In this document: positions 11,758 through 23,351 of the stretch, piece by piece
Layout of the letters: each line of letters starts with the position of its first letter
Numbering within the stretch: the first letter of the stretch is position 1
Source of the DNA: Trissonchulus latispiculum
Lineage: Eukaryota; Nematoda; Enoplea; Enoplida; Ironidae
NCBI GenBank assembly: GCA_030248195.1
Contig: JASAND010030450.1
Location: 186,001 to 250,000, forward strand
Length of the DNA stretch: 64,000 bases
Direction: 5' to 3'
Program-made: the position numbers and the translations under genes
The notes under the pieces: model-generated
Told to the model about the DNA's origin: nothing
The model's database searches: none
The model's input: only the letters and a program-made list of their open reading frames with translations

Positions 11758-12000
11758 TTATTTCATTAGTCCTGGTTCGTTGATGCCAGCAGCCATGCAG
11801 TTAGTCAAGCAGTCGACAATAGCTGAGAAGGACTGTGGTTCTGGTGAACTGCATTCATCAACACATTGATTGATCACTCCCTGTCCGACCTTCCCCAAAA
11901 GCTCGTTCATAGCATCGATTTGCCTGTGGCTGACTCTGGATTGGACGACCACAGTGGATCCAGTCAGGACGAGACAGACCAGTAGTCCCACGCAGAGCAT
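11758..12000 (-). CDS. Secreted CX3C-hairpin peptide, B family (B1)
   Basis: An 80-residue precursor with a clean signal peptide (MLCVGLLVCLVLTG...), cut near 'VVVQS'. The mature part is short and amphipathic with four cysteines as CX3C-X13-CX3C ('CVDEC...CLTNC'), the layout of a two-helix hairpin held by two disulfides. The start is fixed by a minus-strand acceptor ATGTTTTAG at 12015, 14 bp above the ATG. The donor TTCAG/GTCAGT at 12816 gives an 802-nt 5'UTR intron, with a TATA-like CATAAATATG about 75 bp further up. It is most like B2 (33843) and B3 (46010), but its second spacer is two residues longer. Function unknown. Confidence 0.75.
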   Translation of the reverse strand: MLCVGLLVCLVLTGSTVVVQSRVSHRQIDAMNELLGKVGQGVINQCVDECSSPEPQSFSAIVDCLTNCMAAGINEPGLMK

Positions 12001-12535
12001 TTTGGGAGTGTCGTCTAAAACATATTGTAATGTAATATTCCAACAAGGAACGAAGCTTGGCGAATAATTAGCATGCCGTTTCGGGTACAGTCAATATTCA
12101 AAGTGATACACATACATGCGCTTTCACTCTAGTTTCACTCATGCGCAACAACAGGAAAATGCAAATTGTCAGAGTTTAGGGTGCCAGTGCTCATCCCCAG
12201 ATACTCAGCCGTAGAATAAGAATTGTTACCCACAATGAATACTTATCGAAGTCCTGTTTTGGCCATGGTGTAAGGAATCATATGCAGGCCAAGAAAGTCT
12301 GATATAATATTTTGCCAAAGCGTAAGCCACCCACCACTTGCTTCAAGCATGAGGTCAAAATGAAGACCTGATTTAATTGTAGGACCATTGTGATTGGTCT
12401 TTCTTTGAAAAGCTCTCTATGCTCCCGTTTCAAATATCAAATTGCTTAACTTTTTAAAGACTCGTCGGCCAAAAGCCATTTGTCTAAAACACCCTAAATC
12501 CTATCCCTTGGTGCAAATGTCTTCTTGCTTTTCAA

Positions 12536-12675
12536 GAAAGAGTAGAGTAGAGTTAAAATTAGCTCGATCCTTTTCAGGTAACAAGTAAAAGAGGAACAGT
12601 CAAGCTTGAGTGGAATTAAAACGAGTTAAAAGAGTGCAGTTTAACTCTACTCTACTCCACCCTACCCTTTCCCAA
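12536..12675. repeat. Fold-back repeat with GAGTAGAGT ends, in the B1 intron
   Basis: Left end TTTCAAGAAAGAGTAGAGTAG and right end with its complement (CTACTCTACTCC, then a CCTTTC-type edge) form an inverted pair around GTTAAAA sequence. Related copies are at 46838-47012 and the edges 20575 and 21690. A small MITE family. Confidence 0.65.
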
Positions 12676-12816
12676 AACCCCTTTCAGTATACTCATCCCA
12701 TGTGTACAAGAAACGGAATAGCTTAGTTAGTTAATCATGACTTTAAGCTTTCAGCCGATGTTTAATTTAGGTTTCTTATAGATCCACAAGTCATAACTAA
12801 AAGGTCTGTTACTGAC

Positions 12817-12910
12817 CTGAACTGATTGCAAGAAATAGTAAATAGCAAAACTTCCAGACTTTCTAGACTGAAATTTCAAGCTGCCGCAAACGCATATTTA
12901 TGGTTTCGAC
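12817..12910 (-). promoter_or_regulatory. B1 first exon and TATA promoter
   Basis: Conserved with the equivalent regions of B2 (34632-34720) and B3 (47602-47710). On the minus strand there is a TATA-like (C/T)ATAAATAT, then about 60-70 bp of transcribed sequence, ending in a splice donor (TTCAG/GT). The donor and TATA positions agree among the three copies while intron lengths differ (802, 541, 1344 nt). Confidence 0.6.
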
Positions 12911-13022
12911 CGCTCTTGTTCCATTGTGTTTTTGTCACCTAGAATACTTGTTTGATGTCATCGTCTTTGTAAACAAATTTACAAATGATGTTTTATTGAT
13001 TTAAACAGTCAAACTTTTTTAT

Positions 13023-13260
13023 CTATGTCTCATGACTGAACACAAATAAATATTCGAAATGTAAATCTAAGTGTTCTACAGGAACACCGTACACAGTTGT
13101 ATTGTCAGAAAAGATTAGTCCAATTTGTTTGAAATCGAGAAACCTGTTGTCTGATTTTTTCAAATAAATACATAAATCAAATAAATACATTAATGTGTCG
13201 TTATCTTTTTGAAAAAAATGTTTAGAACGACCAATCAGGCCCGATGACAATTCCAACTGA
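13023..13260 (-). promoter_or_regulatory. Conserved block upstream of the B1 promoter
   Basis: Shared with 34800-34990 and 47760-47945, including a CACAGTTG(C/T)ATTGTCAG core and AAATAAATA runs. Likely upstream control DNA or simply unit-duplication homology. The 77-residue minus-strand frame across it is not conserved as an ORF in the other copies. Confidence 0.45.
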
Positions 13261-14020
13261 CAGTCTTTTCTTAGCGTTCACTTGCGCCCTAAATTTGCAG
13301 TTGAACCTTAAACGGTTAAACAGTTATTGATATCGCAAACATCAATGACTGGCACGATAATCATCAAAGTGAACTAATTGTTCAGGCTGAATAATCGAAG
13401 TTGTATTAAAGCAAATGGAGACTGGAAACTACAAAGAATTTTTATTCGTCAAAATTAATGGACTCTTGCCAGATGGTCTATCGTGGGAAGCTCGAACTTA
13501 GTCAAGAACAATACCAATAGAAACACCAATTATTTGTCGGACAAAAGTTTAAAGTTACATCGTTGTAACAAACGCAAAAAACTTCAATTGCAATTGTAAT
13601 TATAAGAAATTATAAGAGGTGCCCTCTTACATCGCAAAATTATCCGTATCTACACAACTAGAGAAATTACGGCAAAACTGACAACGGCATCTGTCAAAAA
13701 AAATTGAGTACACAAACCTAGCAAGATTCCGTGGCTACTGTTGTGCTGGATTTAGGCTTATAAATGTTCCACGGAATGGCAGTATATCAGCCGGAATCCT
13801 CCTGTATAGGCTTTACTGTTTTATAGCTCCATGGAATATTCCCTTGAAGTTGGAAACTGGCTAGCCGTGTCCTTAGCTTTGAAGTTTCACACATCCATAA
13901 CATGTGAACCATGCTCGCCTTAAATCGATTGACCGGAATCTAGTCAGTCAAATTTAAGCGATAAACATTCTATGGAAATTCAACCATTTGGCAGGAAAGC
14001 AGGAGGAGTTACCTTGGTAG
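13261..14020. other. No gene seen
   Basis: Unassigned spacer; no ORF or repeat supported. Confidence 0.55.
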
Positions 14021-14079
14021 GAGTTACCCAAAAAGGGACAGCAGCACGCAGTCTACCCTTAACTTCATTATTAATATTA

Positions 14080-14433
14080 AATTATAATCAAAGACCCCTT
14101 TGAACAATATAAAAAAATTCAAGATTACATTTATTGCAAAGAACCCTTTGAACAATATAAAAAGTTTCAAGCTTAGATTTGAGTACAGCAATTTGGTTCT
14201 GCTTATCCACAGACTCCTCAAGGGCGGTATCCAAATCAGGGGTTGACAGGTGGATCAAGGTTCTTGGCACATTGGGAAACGAAGTGCCCGGTTTGTCCAC
14301 AGAGGAAGCAGCGATCTCGAGCAATTAGATGGCGCTTAGGCGTGAGGCGTTGGACCAGTCGAGAGTCTTGTGGCCCGGCCCCGTGGAAAGGGCCGCGGAG
14401 GAGCCTGGTTCGAAGTATAAGCTTGGTGGCCAA
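14080..14433 (-). pseudogene. Retrotransposon gag zinc-knuckle fragment
   Basis: The minus-strand frame 14433-14236 encodes a basic stretch followed by one CCHC knuckle, CFLCGQTGHFVSQC. The adjoining frame (14324-14088) continues as a helical, charged tail, so the fragment is broken. A short tandem repeat (two copies of a ~50-bp unit with TTTGAACAATATAAAAA) ends it at 14095-14170. No polymerase sequence or LTR is nearby. Distinct from the gag remnant at 141-1300. Confidence 0.55.
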
Positions 14434-15445
14434 TGACCAGGCTTTCCGTGGGATTCATACCCAATTTCAAACCCAATTCCTACATTAGAAAACTACACTA
14501 CATTAGATCTTCAAACCTACATTACACCAACAGACCAAATGCCAGTCCACTACTGAATTTTAGGTACTTAAATGATACTTAATTCTGCAAAACGTGTGGT
14601 GTTTTACTAACGAGAATGACTCATTACAACAATTGCTCAGCTTATTTAAACTGATACATTCAAACATCAGAACAATTCGATACATGTATCACAACATTGT
14701 CGTTGCGGCATGAGTACAGATCACAACACTGTACTCTTAGATAGTAATCATCGAAATATCAGTTTTTATGAAATCTGTAACCCGCAAAACGCCTTAGATA
14801 AAGATTTCCAACTAAAAATGGACACTTTGAAATTTGACCTGGGGTCGCTAGTGTTCTCATTACATCCTCCACTCTACGCAAACCCATCCAAACTACACGA
14901 TCTCCAAGCCCTCCCCCAAAGTTTCATTCAGAACCGCTAAACCTACAACCAATTCTCTCCACAACCTCATGATCTATTCCCTCCACTAAGCCTACATTTT
15001 ATGATGTATTAATACTATAATAATATTTTGTCTCCAAACACGTTTTGTGGGTGTACTTATTTACTTGCACTTTCACTATACACTATAAGGGCAATGGCAG
15101 ATTTCATATCCGAATTTAGTTTTGTGCAAAGTTTGCCATAACCTAATGTAACAACAGTAGGCAGCACAGTAATGAAATCGTTTCATTTGCGTTGGGGAAA
15201 TCAGAAACACTGTCTTGAATTTTTGCGTAGATCACATTTTTATATTTCCGCTTTCACAAAAGCATTTCTCAATTCTTTGATATTCTGCCAAATCTTCTTA
15301 GTTTCTTAGCATGCTACGCCCAATCATGTTATCCTCAAAACTAATAATAGGTCTCTCGGAATCCAATTAACATTAGCATAGCCAGCAATTTCGCATTTCA
15401 TTTTTCTTATAGGCTTACCGGCAATTGACGGTGGCAGTATTGGCA

Positions 15446-16411
15446 ATGCCTGGCGTAAATGAAACAGTGCTGTGGACGGCCAGTCTTATTTCGTGGAAAC
15501 ATAAAGTGTATTTCTGCTTTGTGAATGCATTTATTTTGATAAGTTTACCATTTTACAGCATCGTATGGTACATCATTGCACGATACAGGGCAACAACATT
15601 CAAGAACTCATTTTACATTCTTGCTCTAAGCTTAGGAATTTGTGATATGCTCATGCTTGCGAACCAACTGTTCTATAAAACGACAGTAGCTTTCGTGGGC
15701 GAAAATAATATTGCTGATATCATTCGTTTTCTCTTTGGATTGGCATATGTCTTTTTGGCCTGGTGTGACAATTTAAATGTGCTGCTGATATGCATAAATA
15801 GGCTTGTTGCTGTGGTAGCGCTCACTGCGTATCATAAATACTTCAGCAACTCCAGAGCATGGGTTTCAATCGCAATGGTTTTGACGATCTCTACTGTACA
15901 AGTGTCACTCTTGACTTCTGTAGGATGTTCATTAAGCATGCCGTACGGTATGATGTTTCGCATAATGTGTCAAGCGAAGTCGTCGGCCGAATGGGTACTT
16001 CTCTACTACCAACTGTGTTCTCTCATAACTTATACAAGTGTACCTTTCATGTACGCAACGATTTTTGTTTTTGTCAAAAAGTCAACACACACTAGCCAGG
16101 ATGAAAAGCTGTTGGCACTTCAGTTTGGAATGATCGCCTTCGTTAATTTCACTATATTCATTTCCTACTGGATTTCTGAAGAGATGCTACAGAGAAAGGT
16201 TATATCGACAACTTCAGCTGACATTGTCCTGGGGACTTCAGCTGCCCTAAACTATAGCATAAACCCGTACATTTACGCCTATTTCAGCAGTGACGTTCGG
16301 TCGAAACTGAAAACTTTAGTTGCCAGATGGTTCGGAAAATCAAACAAAGTAATAACCTTGAGTGTAACCAGCCGATCTGGCAAACCAGTTCCGGGAGGGA
16401 CCAAAGCTTAG
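15446..16411 (+). CDS. Rhodopsin-like seven-transmembrane receptor (Srx-like)
   Basis: A 321-residue GPCR. Seven hydrophobic segments are visible: TM1 around residues 20-45, TM2 ending 'ALSLGICDMLMLANQ', TM3 with 'LLICINRLVAVV' (divergent DRY position, NR), TM4 and TM5, a short third loop with 'HTSQDEKLLALQ', TM6, and TM7 with SINPYIYAYF (NPxxY). An N-terminal NET sequon could be glycosylated. The ATG at 15446 is the first in frame. A pyrimidine-rich acceptor TTTTTCTTATAG at 15402-15413 suggests an intron in the 5'UTR. The overall look recalls nematode Srx-class chemoreceptors and other lineage-expanded invertebrate receptors. Ligand unknown. It lies between B1 and C1 on the strand opposite to the peptide genes. 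Confidence 0.8.
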   Translation: MPGVNETVLWTASLISWKHKVYFCFVNAFILISLPFYSIVWYIIARYRATTFKNSFYILALSLGICDMLMLANQLFYKTTVAFVGENNIADIIRFLFGLAYVFLAWCDNLNVLLICINRLVAVVALTAYHKYFSNSRAWVSIAMVLTISTVQVSLLTSVGCSLSMPYGMMFRIMCQAKSSAEWVLLYYQLCSLITYTSVPFMYATIFVFVKKSTHTSQDEKLLALQFGMIAFVNFTIFISYWISEEMLQRKVISTTSADIVLGTSAALNYSINPYIYAYFSSDVRSKLKTLVARWFGKSNKVITLSVTSRSGKPVPGGTKA

Positions 16412-17417
16412 GCGGCAGATATGGAAGCAAGACTACAATCACTACAATCAATTTGGACAGATGGCTGTATTTCTGAACGCTTGGTCCAAGCATAAATTGA
16501 ACGTTTGACAATATAGTTAGAATGGGAATATCGGCTTTAGTGTTGTGGCACATGTTGCATTTTAGGACTACATGGACCATCTTCGAATCCATGTCAACAA
16601 ACCGACTTTGTAGATTTATCACCTATAGCATCAGTATAATTTAACAAATAACATGTTAGAACCCATATGTCTGTCTCTCTAATATGCTTATATGCTTTTC
16701 TACTTGCAAATTTAAACTCACTTGGACACTTTGTTCAATAACAACTAAATGCATTGCCATTCCCTAATCTTGATTTGTCATTTGTCGTTAGCATATTATT
16801 TCAACATACCTACTATTTGTCTCTAAACTCTGCAAATATCGACAGTTGATTCGAGCTCGCCGACAACTTGGAGAACCTGACATCCGAACTCCGGCGCATC
16901 CATTGCGTCAGCTATCAATGATCAGTTTTGCTATGATAGGAGGACGTGTAGGAAAGAGACACTTTTCATATTTGCTCTATCGCTCCAGAGAATCAACCAA
17001 ATGGCACAGTGTCAGTGAACTATCTGTCGGCCTATGAGAGCAAACCAACAAAGATATCTGAACTACTGCGAATTTCTATCCTGGCAGAAATCGATCGTGT
17101 ATAACTCTAAACAGAACTGTATTTCTGACTAAGTTATAACTTGAATAAGTAGAGATACGTAAAGTGTGTAATGCATCGACAGATATGTTCAATACATCTG
17201 TGCCGGTATTGTGACAGCACCTGGCAATAAATTTAAGAAGACTGGTTTCCTTCAAAAGGTTTTGATGTAACGAAAATTCCCTTCAAAAAGTAACTGATTT
17301 TGGCGTCGAGTAAAATTGCCTGAAGTAATTTGAATTATTAGAAATAAAACTGTAATTTAAAAGCAAAAACTGTTAGTGTACAGACCTCATTCCAGCCATG
17401 ATAGGAAATCGAGCAAT
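16412..17417. other. 3' flank of the GPCR; no other gene
   Basis: Contains the presumed 3'UTR. No further coding or repeat signal is supported. Confidence 0.55.
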
Positions 17418-18252
17418 CCGGCTGTAGTGTCTGTGACTACGCTTTAACACCCGATCGTAACGACAGAACACTAACGGATCAGAAACCAAGAAACAACCAT
17501 TTCTTTCAATATTTTAACAACTGTCTTTTCCATTCTTTAGCTTCACAACATTTCCCCCCTTCTTTAAAAAAGACTCTTTAAAGTTATCCCAGGTATTGTC
17601 TGTGGATAAATCTATCATCCCGGGCATCGTATCAATTCCGAGCATTCCATATCTTTCCATCTTCCAGAAAATATGAATACAATCCTAGTCTTTTTATTAC
17701 TTTCAATGGTAGGTTGAATAACCTTTTGGTGACCAAGGCTTCTTATGCTTGACATAAATGCAGATATCAATTCGGGATGTTCTTTTGGGATCATCTCTTT
17801 CACAGTTCGTTTCCAAGGGCTCGCCGTGGTAACGGTAGGGTTCGCCGTGGTTTACGGTAGGGTTCACCGTGGCAGCGGTAGGGTTCACCGTGGTATACGG
17901 TAGGGTTCGCCGTGGTTTACGGTAGGGTTCACCGTGGCAGCAGTAGGGTTCACCGTGGTTTACGGTAGGGTTCTATGTTGTTTACGGATAGTTGACTACC
18001 ATCTATTTTCAACTTTAGTTGTTTGATGCTGTCAAATCCTAGCGAGAGCCTTTCAGATTTCGACGCAGATCAAAAAAGCCACCGAAGAAACGAAGTCTTT
18101 TGTCAGCACTTCCAATGTAAATGCTGTAACCAGAAAGAAACCCGAAAAGACAGTTGTTAAAATATTGAAAGAAATGGTTGTTTCTTGGTTTCTGATCCGT
18201 TGTTCTGTCGTTACGATCGGGTGTTAAAGCGTAGTCACAGACACTACACCGG
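17418..18252. mobile_element. 835-bp fold-back element with CCGG-TGTAGTGTCTGTG ends
   Basis: Left arm 17418-17530 and right arm 18146-18252 are inverted copies of each other over about 105 bp, starting CCGGCTGTAGTGTCTGTGAC. Interior includes the 17815-17990 minisatellite. No transposase; no clean target duplication recognised. Confidence 0.75.
17815..17990. repeat. Minisatellite, 21-22 bp unit
   Basis: Seven to eight tandem copies of a unit with the core GGGTTC(A/G)CCGTGG and ACGGTA. Units alternate between 'TTTACGGTA' and 'CAGCGGTA' spacers, suggesting a two-unit higher-order repeat. Confidence 0.85.
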
Positions 18253-18689
18253 CCGCCTGTTGATGAACTGTCAAGCAAAAGCTTTCCTTGGATTTCCTTG
18301 AATTAGTTTCGGAATGCTAAAGAACCTAGAAGACGTAGTTTGAAAATCTGTTTTTCGGAAGAAATGAAGTCAGTTATGCTGAAGGTTTCTTTAAGTGACA
18401 CCACCATTTTAGGTAATTTCTGCTGAAATTTAAACTGACTTATATTAATTAACTTATCGCAATGGGCAAAATTCAGTGAAACTTCTGTTTGGATGGGAAC
18501 TCGTTCTATCCTAGTAAACCAGTCGTTAATTAATTATTAACCAGTTAATTTTCTTGGACAAAGTAACTCAGATATACTAATCTTTTTACAGCCACTTCAC
18601 CCCGGTCGGCATTCCGGCAAATCAGAAAGCTCGCCTTTTTAAACATAGACAGAAATATATCTAGTTTTACCTAACATTAAATTCTGCAA

Positions 18690-19052
18690 TCTACGTAAGT
18701 GTAAGGGAAGCAGGAAAGATTGATAAGCTTGTAATGGGAGTTCAGCTGATGGCCCTGTGGTGTAGTTGGTTAGCATGTCTGCTCCGGAGTCAGAAGGGCC
18801 GTGGTTCGAAACCCCGCTGGGCCAATTCTTTGCTTTCAATGGTGAGTGAAAAGCTGATCCTGCCTCTTCACTTCTCTCTTCTAGGTCCTGGTTTCGTGGG
18901 TACGATGGTGCCTGACGGCCCAATGTCTTGGGCTTGTCCTTGGTTTCTTTTTGGCGCACCTGCTCAGACATGCTAACCAACTACACCACAGGGCCATCAG
19001 CTGAACTCCCTATAAGGCTTATCAATCTTTCCTATGCCTGATTCCCTTACAT
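18690..19052. repeat. Inverted repeat with a tRNA-like SINE head in the stem
   Basis: Left arm 18690-18780 and right arm 18962-19052 are about 90 bp inverted copies. The stem includes the first ~30 nt of the tRNA-like sequence plus its upstream flank. The loop (18784-18960) is the SINE body, matched in inverted orientation at 44950-45045. Confidence 0.7.
18751..18824 (+). tRNA. tRNA-like sequence (SINE head or pseudo-tRNA)
   Basis: Acceptor ends GGCCCTG and CTGGGCC pair with one mismatch. A box-A-like TGGTGTAGTTGGTTA and a box-B-like GGTTCGAAACC are present, with a T-arm of one mismatch. The anticodon arm TCTGC-TCCGGAG-TCAGA has no U33 in the aligned position (the triplet there is CGG), so it is unlikely to be a functional tRNA. 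Because the body beyond it is repeated at 44950-45045, it is best read as the head of a tRNA-derived SINE. Confidence 0.5.
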
Positions 19053-19415
19053 GACCTTCTTAGCGTTAATCCAAGTGGTTTGAGTTAAGGATAATGCTCA
19101 GCACAAAGGGTTCATACTCCGATTTAACAGATAGTTCTTCGGGATTCTGACAGTGCACGACTTTAATTTAATTTGCAACTCTGTTGATATATTTAATGAT
19201 AAGAACTCATTTAACTGAAAGTCAAAACTTTTCCTCTTTGCAGAATAAACCGAAATAAGTTTTATTCGGATTTGTGCATTTTGGCATCAAAAGGGGCTAA
19301 ATATTAACCTAAGCCCATTATATTTGTCCTTTGAACTAAACCCTATTGAAAATGGAATACACCACATTTAATAATTAAGGTGATAAATAAAATATTAATT
19401 TAATTCTAGGATGTT

Positions 19416-19655
19416 GTCAAAAACGTAGCCTTGGCCATAGAGTTGTCTACAAGGTTTAGCACTCTGCCTGGCAGCGTGAGCGGGTAGCGTAGTTCGAGAT
19501 CGTAGCGGGAGAGAGGCAGAGTGCTACTACTAACCCTTGTGAAACGACAGCTCCAAGGACAATTTTAACTCTAGAGCTTTCTATCATATATAAGGGCCTT
19601 GTAGAGCAGCAACCTTAAATTGCTAGGTTTCAGACGGTCTTACACACCTTCATGT
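19416..19655 (+). promoter_or_regulatory. C block, copy 1: conserved hairpin plus TATA box
   Basis: About 240 bp starting GTCAAAAACGTAGCC. It holds an inverted repeat: GCACTCTGCCT pairs with AGGCAGAGTGC, and outer CCTTGG...ACAAGG pairs with CTTGT...CCAAGG. This is followed by CATATATAAGGGCC at 19585-19598 and a short conserved downstream segment. Present three times in the window (36179, 49051) with very few differences, whereas sequence after the block diverges much more. Reads like a promoter for an unrecognised transcript running on the plus strand; no protein product is obvious. Confidence 0.55.
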
Positions 19656-20351
19656 AGTTTATTCGACTGAATTTAGTAGTACAAAATAAAGTGTGAAAAC
19701 GAAAAGCCTTGATGGTGATAAGCTCTTATCAGCTTGCTAGAAAGTTACTGTAAAGTCAAAGAGTTTATTTTACTTCGGACCATTCTGAAGATTTCAAGAA
19801 AGTCGGAAACTCGGACAACTCAAAAACCAGTAACGTCAAAAGAATCAAGGAGTTGAAGTGAAAATGCTGCTGACTAAGACATACAGCATGCGTAAAAATA
19901 ATCGTAAGATTATGATTATTTAAAAGGGGAACATAAAGTTTCGATACTTTATTATGGGAATCCCTGGCGCATCCCTTTTTGCAAGCGAGTTCAAAGAGTA
20001 GAGCTAAATATTTTCACGTTAAACTTGTTAACAAACAACTTTAGATGAAACGAACTGCTTAGCATTAATTCTATGCACGGAAAATGCTAACCTTTTAGAA
20101 AACTGCGCTCATTTGTTAATAAATTTGACTTGAACGGCTAAATAATTTGACTTGTTTCACCTTAACTAAAGTGTTTTCAATACAACGAAAGTCGGTTCGT
20201 ATTATTGATTCGATAGTCTCTTCTCTAAGAGAGTCTCGTGGTGTTGTGGCAGAATTCCTGGATTCTGATAGAAGTGTAAGTGGTCAGATTTTTGGGAGGC
20301 CAAAAATTCTACCTTTTATATTTTCAGTGTAACAGTTAATAATTAACAGTT

Positions 20352-21266
20352 TGGCCGGCACAATGACGCACTTCTGCTTGCTTTCGCCAACTGATTATTC
20401 CATGTCATTTTACTGCACAAATAATTGGTATAGAACATTTATTATAGTACCAGAACGAGGCTCCTTAACTTGATACAAAGGTTGCAAGCTTTAAAGAAGA
20501 ATGAAGTAGGTATGATACCGGCTAGATGGTAACCGGGGAGTCCAAAGACCTAGGAATAGCAGGTCTAGTGGCCTTTTTCAAGAAATGGTAGAGCACAGTT
20601 AAAATTAACTGGACCCTATTCTTGAAAGAGCTAAAAGTGCGAAAGTCAAGCTTAGTTAGCGTGCTAATATCGATACCTGGTGTATTTGCGTTAGCTCAGG
20701 GATTTTCTAGAAATTTTCAAAGTTGGATAAAGTCGGTTTTTGCACAATTCTGACTTACAAAAATGCCAACAAAGGAATGTTTCGTCATGCCATGAACTAA
20801 CCATTCATTGCACAAATTTCACATATAGGTATTGACACAGTACACAAATAGAGGTTCAATTTGCATATGCACAATCCTAGGGCGTGTCACAAAGGGTTCC
20901 TAAATCTAGCTCCTAAGCCCCTCCTATCTTATCTTTTATGAGCAATTTATGAGTGGCTCCTAAACTGTTTTACAAAGCTCCTCATAAACTGCTCCTCGCT
21001 CATAACTCGCTCATAACTCGCTCATAACTCGCTCATAGGTCTTTCTCTTAACTGTCTAAGCGCTTTCATGCTGAGAACTTATGAGGTGTGCTGGAACATT
21101 TATGAGACAAATAAAAATTACTTTATATTATATTCACTTACCAAATATGATAGGAAACAGAAGATCTAACTCGAACATTCTCAATTTTAAAGGTTGGAAT
21201 AAATGTTTCCTACCTTTTGGTAAAGTAATGACGAAGTTCAAGATATTTATTATATTTTATTTATAC
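20352..21266. mobile_element. Insertion specific to unit 1 relative to unit 2
   Basis: Sequence on either side (ACAGTTTG / AAATATTCAGCAG) is contiguous in unit 2 at about 37445. The ~915-bp extra segment includes CTCATAACTCG tandem words (20995-21035) and an edge of the GGTAGAG/CTACTC fold-back family at 20575. No ORF. Element type not determined. Confidence 0.55.
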
Positions 21267-21865
21267 TAAATATTCAGCAGTCGAAGCTGATAAAATGACT
21301 AAAAGCTTTTACAGAACTTATCTGGGAGGAATGCAATACATTGCAACGTTATCTTAGCTAAATATTTCAACAATTAGCCGTTGAGAGTGAGTTATGACCC
21401 CGCTTTTGGGCTCGTAGCATTAAGAGCCGATTTAGGAAGTCTCTTAGTTTAAGAACTCTTTGTGAAACTTTCCTTAGAAGTAGCAAACTTAGGAGCTCTT
21501 AACGCTGAGCCCAACGCCCCGGCCTCTAAAAAATTGTCTTGTTTTCGGACACATATGGGGGTATATTATACCCGAAAATGAGCGAAATCGGTGACTATAA
21601 AATTTGGTACCCGGCGACCTCCCCCCCCCCCCTTTAAAAGAGTTCATTTTAATACGACTCTATTCTACTCTACTCTACCCTGTCCTGAAAGAGCCCTAGG
21701 ATTTGAGGACCAAACCCACTGTTCCCGGTAAATTGAGACGAATTTTAAATTAGCTGCGGATATGTTAGGCATCGGCAATTGTGAAGAGATTTCTGTCTTC
21801 AGGCAAAAATAACCAAAATATATTTAGCTATATCAGCAGTAAGCAAGGAACAACATTCTACTTAA

Positions 21866-22847
21866 GGTGGTGATTCCTTTTGGGCACATATTATTGATTG
21901 ACGGCGTAAACCAGAATGAAATTCAACGAGACTTTCCAAAATAAGTTGTTTTAGCGTTCTAACACTCTCTGCGCAATCGCGTTTCAAAAATTCAACATTT
22001 GCGCTCAGGACGGTTTTTGCCAATTTCTGAAAGTTTGGCAGCAGCTGCATGGCTATGACTGTATCCATTCGAAAGAACTCGTTAAACTCTACAATTTTGC
22101 TTTTGGAAGCAACTTTGTAGCTTTTCCCTATCGTGAGATATAGCCAATTTTCTTATTTTGGCGTCAAAAACTTGTCCTTTCTGCAGAAATCAAATAATCC
22201 ACTACTTCTTGAGCTACGAAAGCCGTTAAATTTAACTAAGGGTGTCGATTTAAAGGTCTCACAGAGGCCAATTATCGGAGGCATGACCATCGTACAATTG
22301 CTATCCCTTAGGCTGCTATCACAACAAATGTAGTTTTTGCAAAAACATGACCAAATTTTTTCCAGCAATTGTGCAGAATTTAGTATGCAATCTAGGGAGT
22401 TGCCACTTAGCAGATGTGTTCTACACAAAAATACCCCGGGACCCTTTTTTAGTTGCCCCGATAGCTGCTTTCTAACTGAAGTAGTGGCTTGCCAAAGTAG
22501 TGAAAAGTAGGCAAAATCCAGGTTGCGCAGACATTTTAGTTTATTTCTCCATAACGAAGAGCGATATCACAATAACTAAAAAAGGGTCCCCAGCTATTTG
22601 ATAGAGGTATCGAATGCTCTAACCGATGTCCTGTGAAAAAATTTACTTCAGCCTACAAAAAATCTGAAAAATTATACTTCTTCTAAAATACAGGAAAAAC
22701 ATTTTAGAAAGCCAAACTTAGATTCATTGTACTCATTAAAAAGAGAAAATGTTAAGCTACATTTTGATATAAAAATGACTTCTTAACTCCAAATAATGAA
22801 TGAATAATAGTGGTTCAAAGTTGATGTTTCCAAAAGGAATCACCACC
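21866..22847 (-). mobile_element. TTAA-targeting non-autonomous element, copy 1 (982 bp)
   Basis: Ends are inverted copies of GGTGGTGATTCCTTTTGG and both sides carry TTAA (21862-21865, 22848-22851). Unit 2 shows the empty site with a single TTAA at 38053-38056 in otherwise matching sequence. TTAA duplication is the signature of piggyBac-type transposition. No transposase is present. This copy is in opposite orientation to copies 2 and 3. Confidence 0.9.
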
Positions 22848-22851
22848 TTAA

Positions 22852-23340
22852 AGGAAGACCAGTCAATCAAGTAGTGGCAGAAATATTTACTCATTCAGTT
22901 ACAAGAATAACTAATTTGCATAAACAGACAGAGTAACAAAGTTGATTGTGGGAGCGTTGGTTAGCAACCGAATAATCTATGTTCAATCCTCGCGACATCA
23001 CTTGGCTTGTGCTTGTAAAAACTGCAGATACCCTAAAGATCTAATATACTAGTCTATTTGCCGGGGTAACTGAGTAACGTAATGTACATAGTACGTAATG
23101 CGTACACTAGCGCCAATATCATATTCGACTGCAGACTTTTCTTCACATCTTTCACGTCTGCTTTCAACCTTTCACCAGTATTCCCAAAGATATTGAAATT
23201 CACGTAGCCAACCTTGCAACCGGTTTATTCAACGTATTGCATTTATTTGCTGCAGTTGTTTATACATTTATTGCGACGAAAAGCAAACCAGTTAATTTAA
23301 ATATTAACTACAAAACAATAAGATTTATTTATTGCAAATG
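22852..23340. other. Spacer before A1; no gene
   Basis: Paralogous to 38516-39000 of unit 2. It contains no ORF. AATAAA signals for A1 lie on the minus strand at 23324-23333. Confidence 0.55.
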
Positions 23341-23351
23341 ATTGCATCCGG

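Noticed and set aside
13023..13256. 77-residue frame upstream of B1
   Set aside because: Not open in the B2 and B3 counterparts; treated as conserved noncoding DNA.
14710..14940. 76-residue plus-strand frame
   Set aside because: Has an ATG but no domain, signal peptide or paralogue; cannot be supported.
17815..17990. CRISPR-like spaced repeats
   Set aside because: Units are contiguous without unique spacers; a minisatellite.
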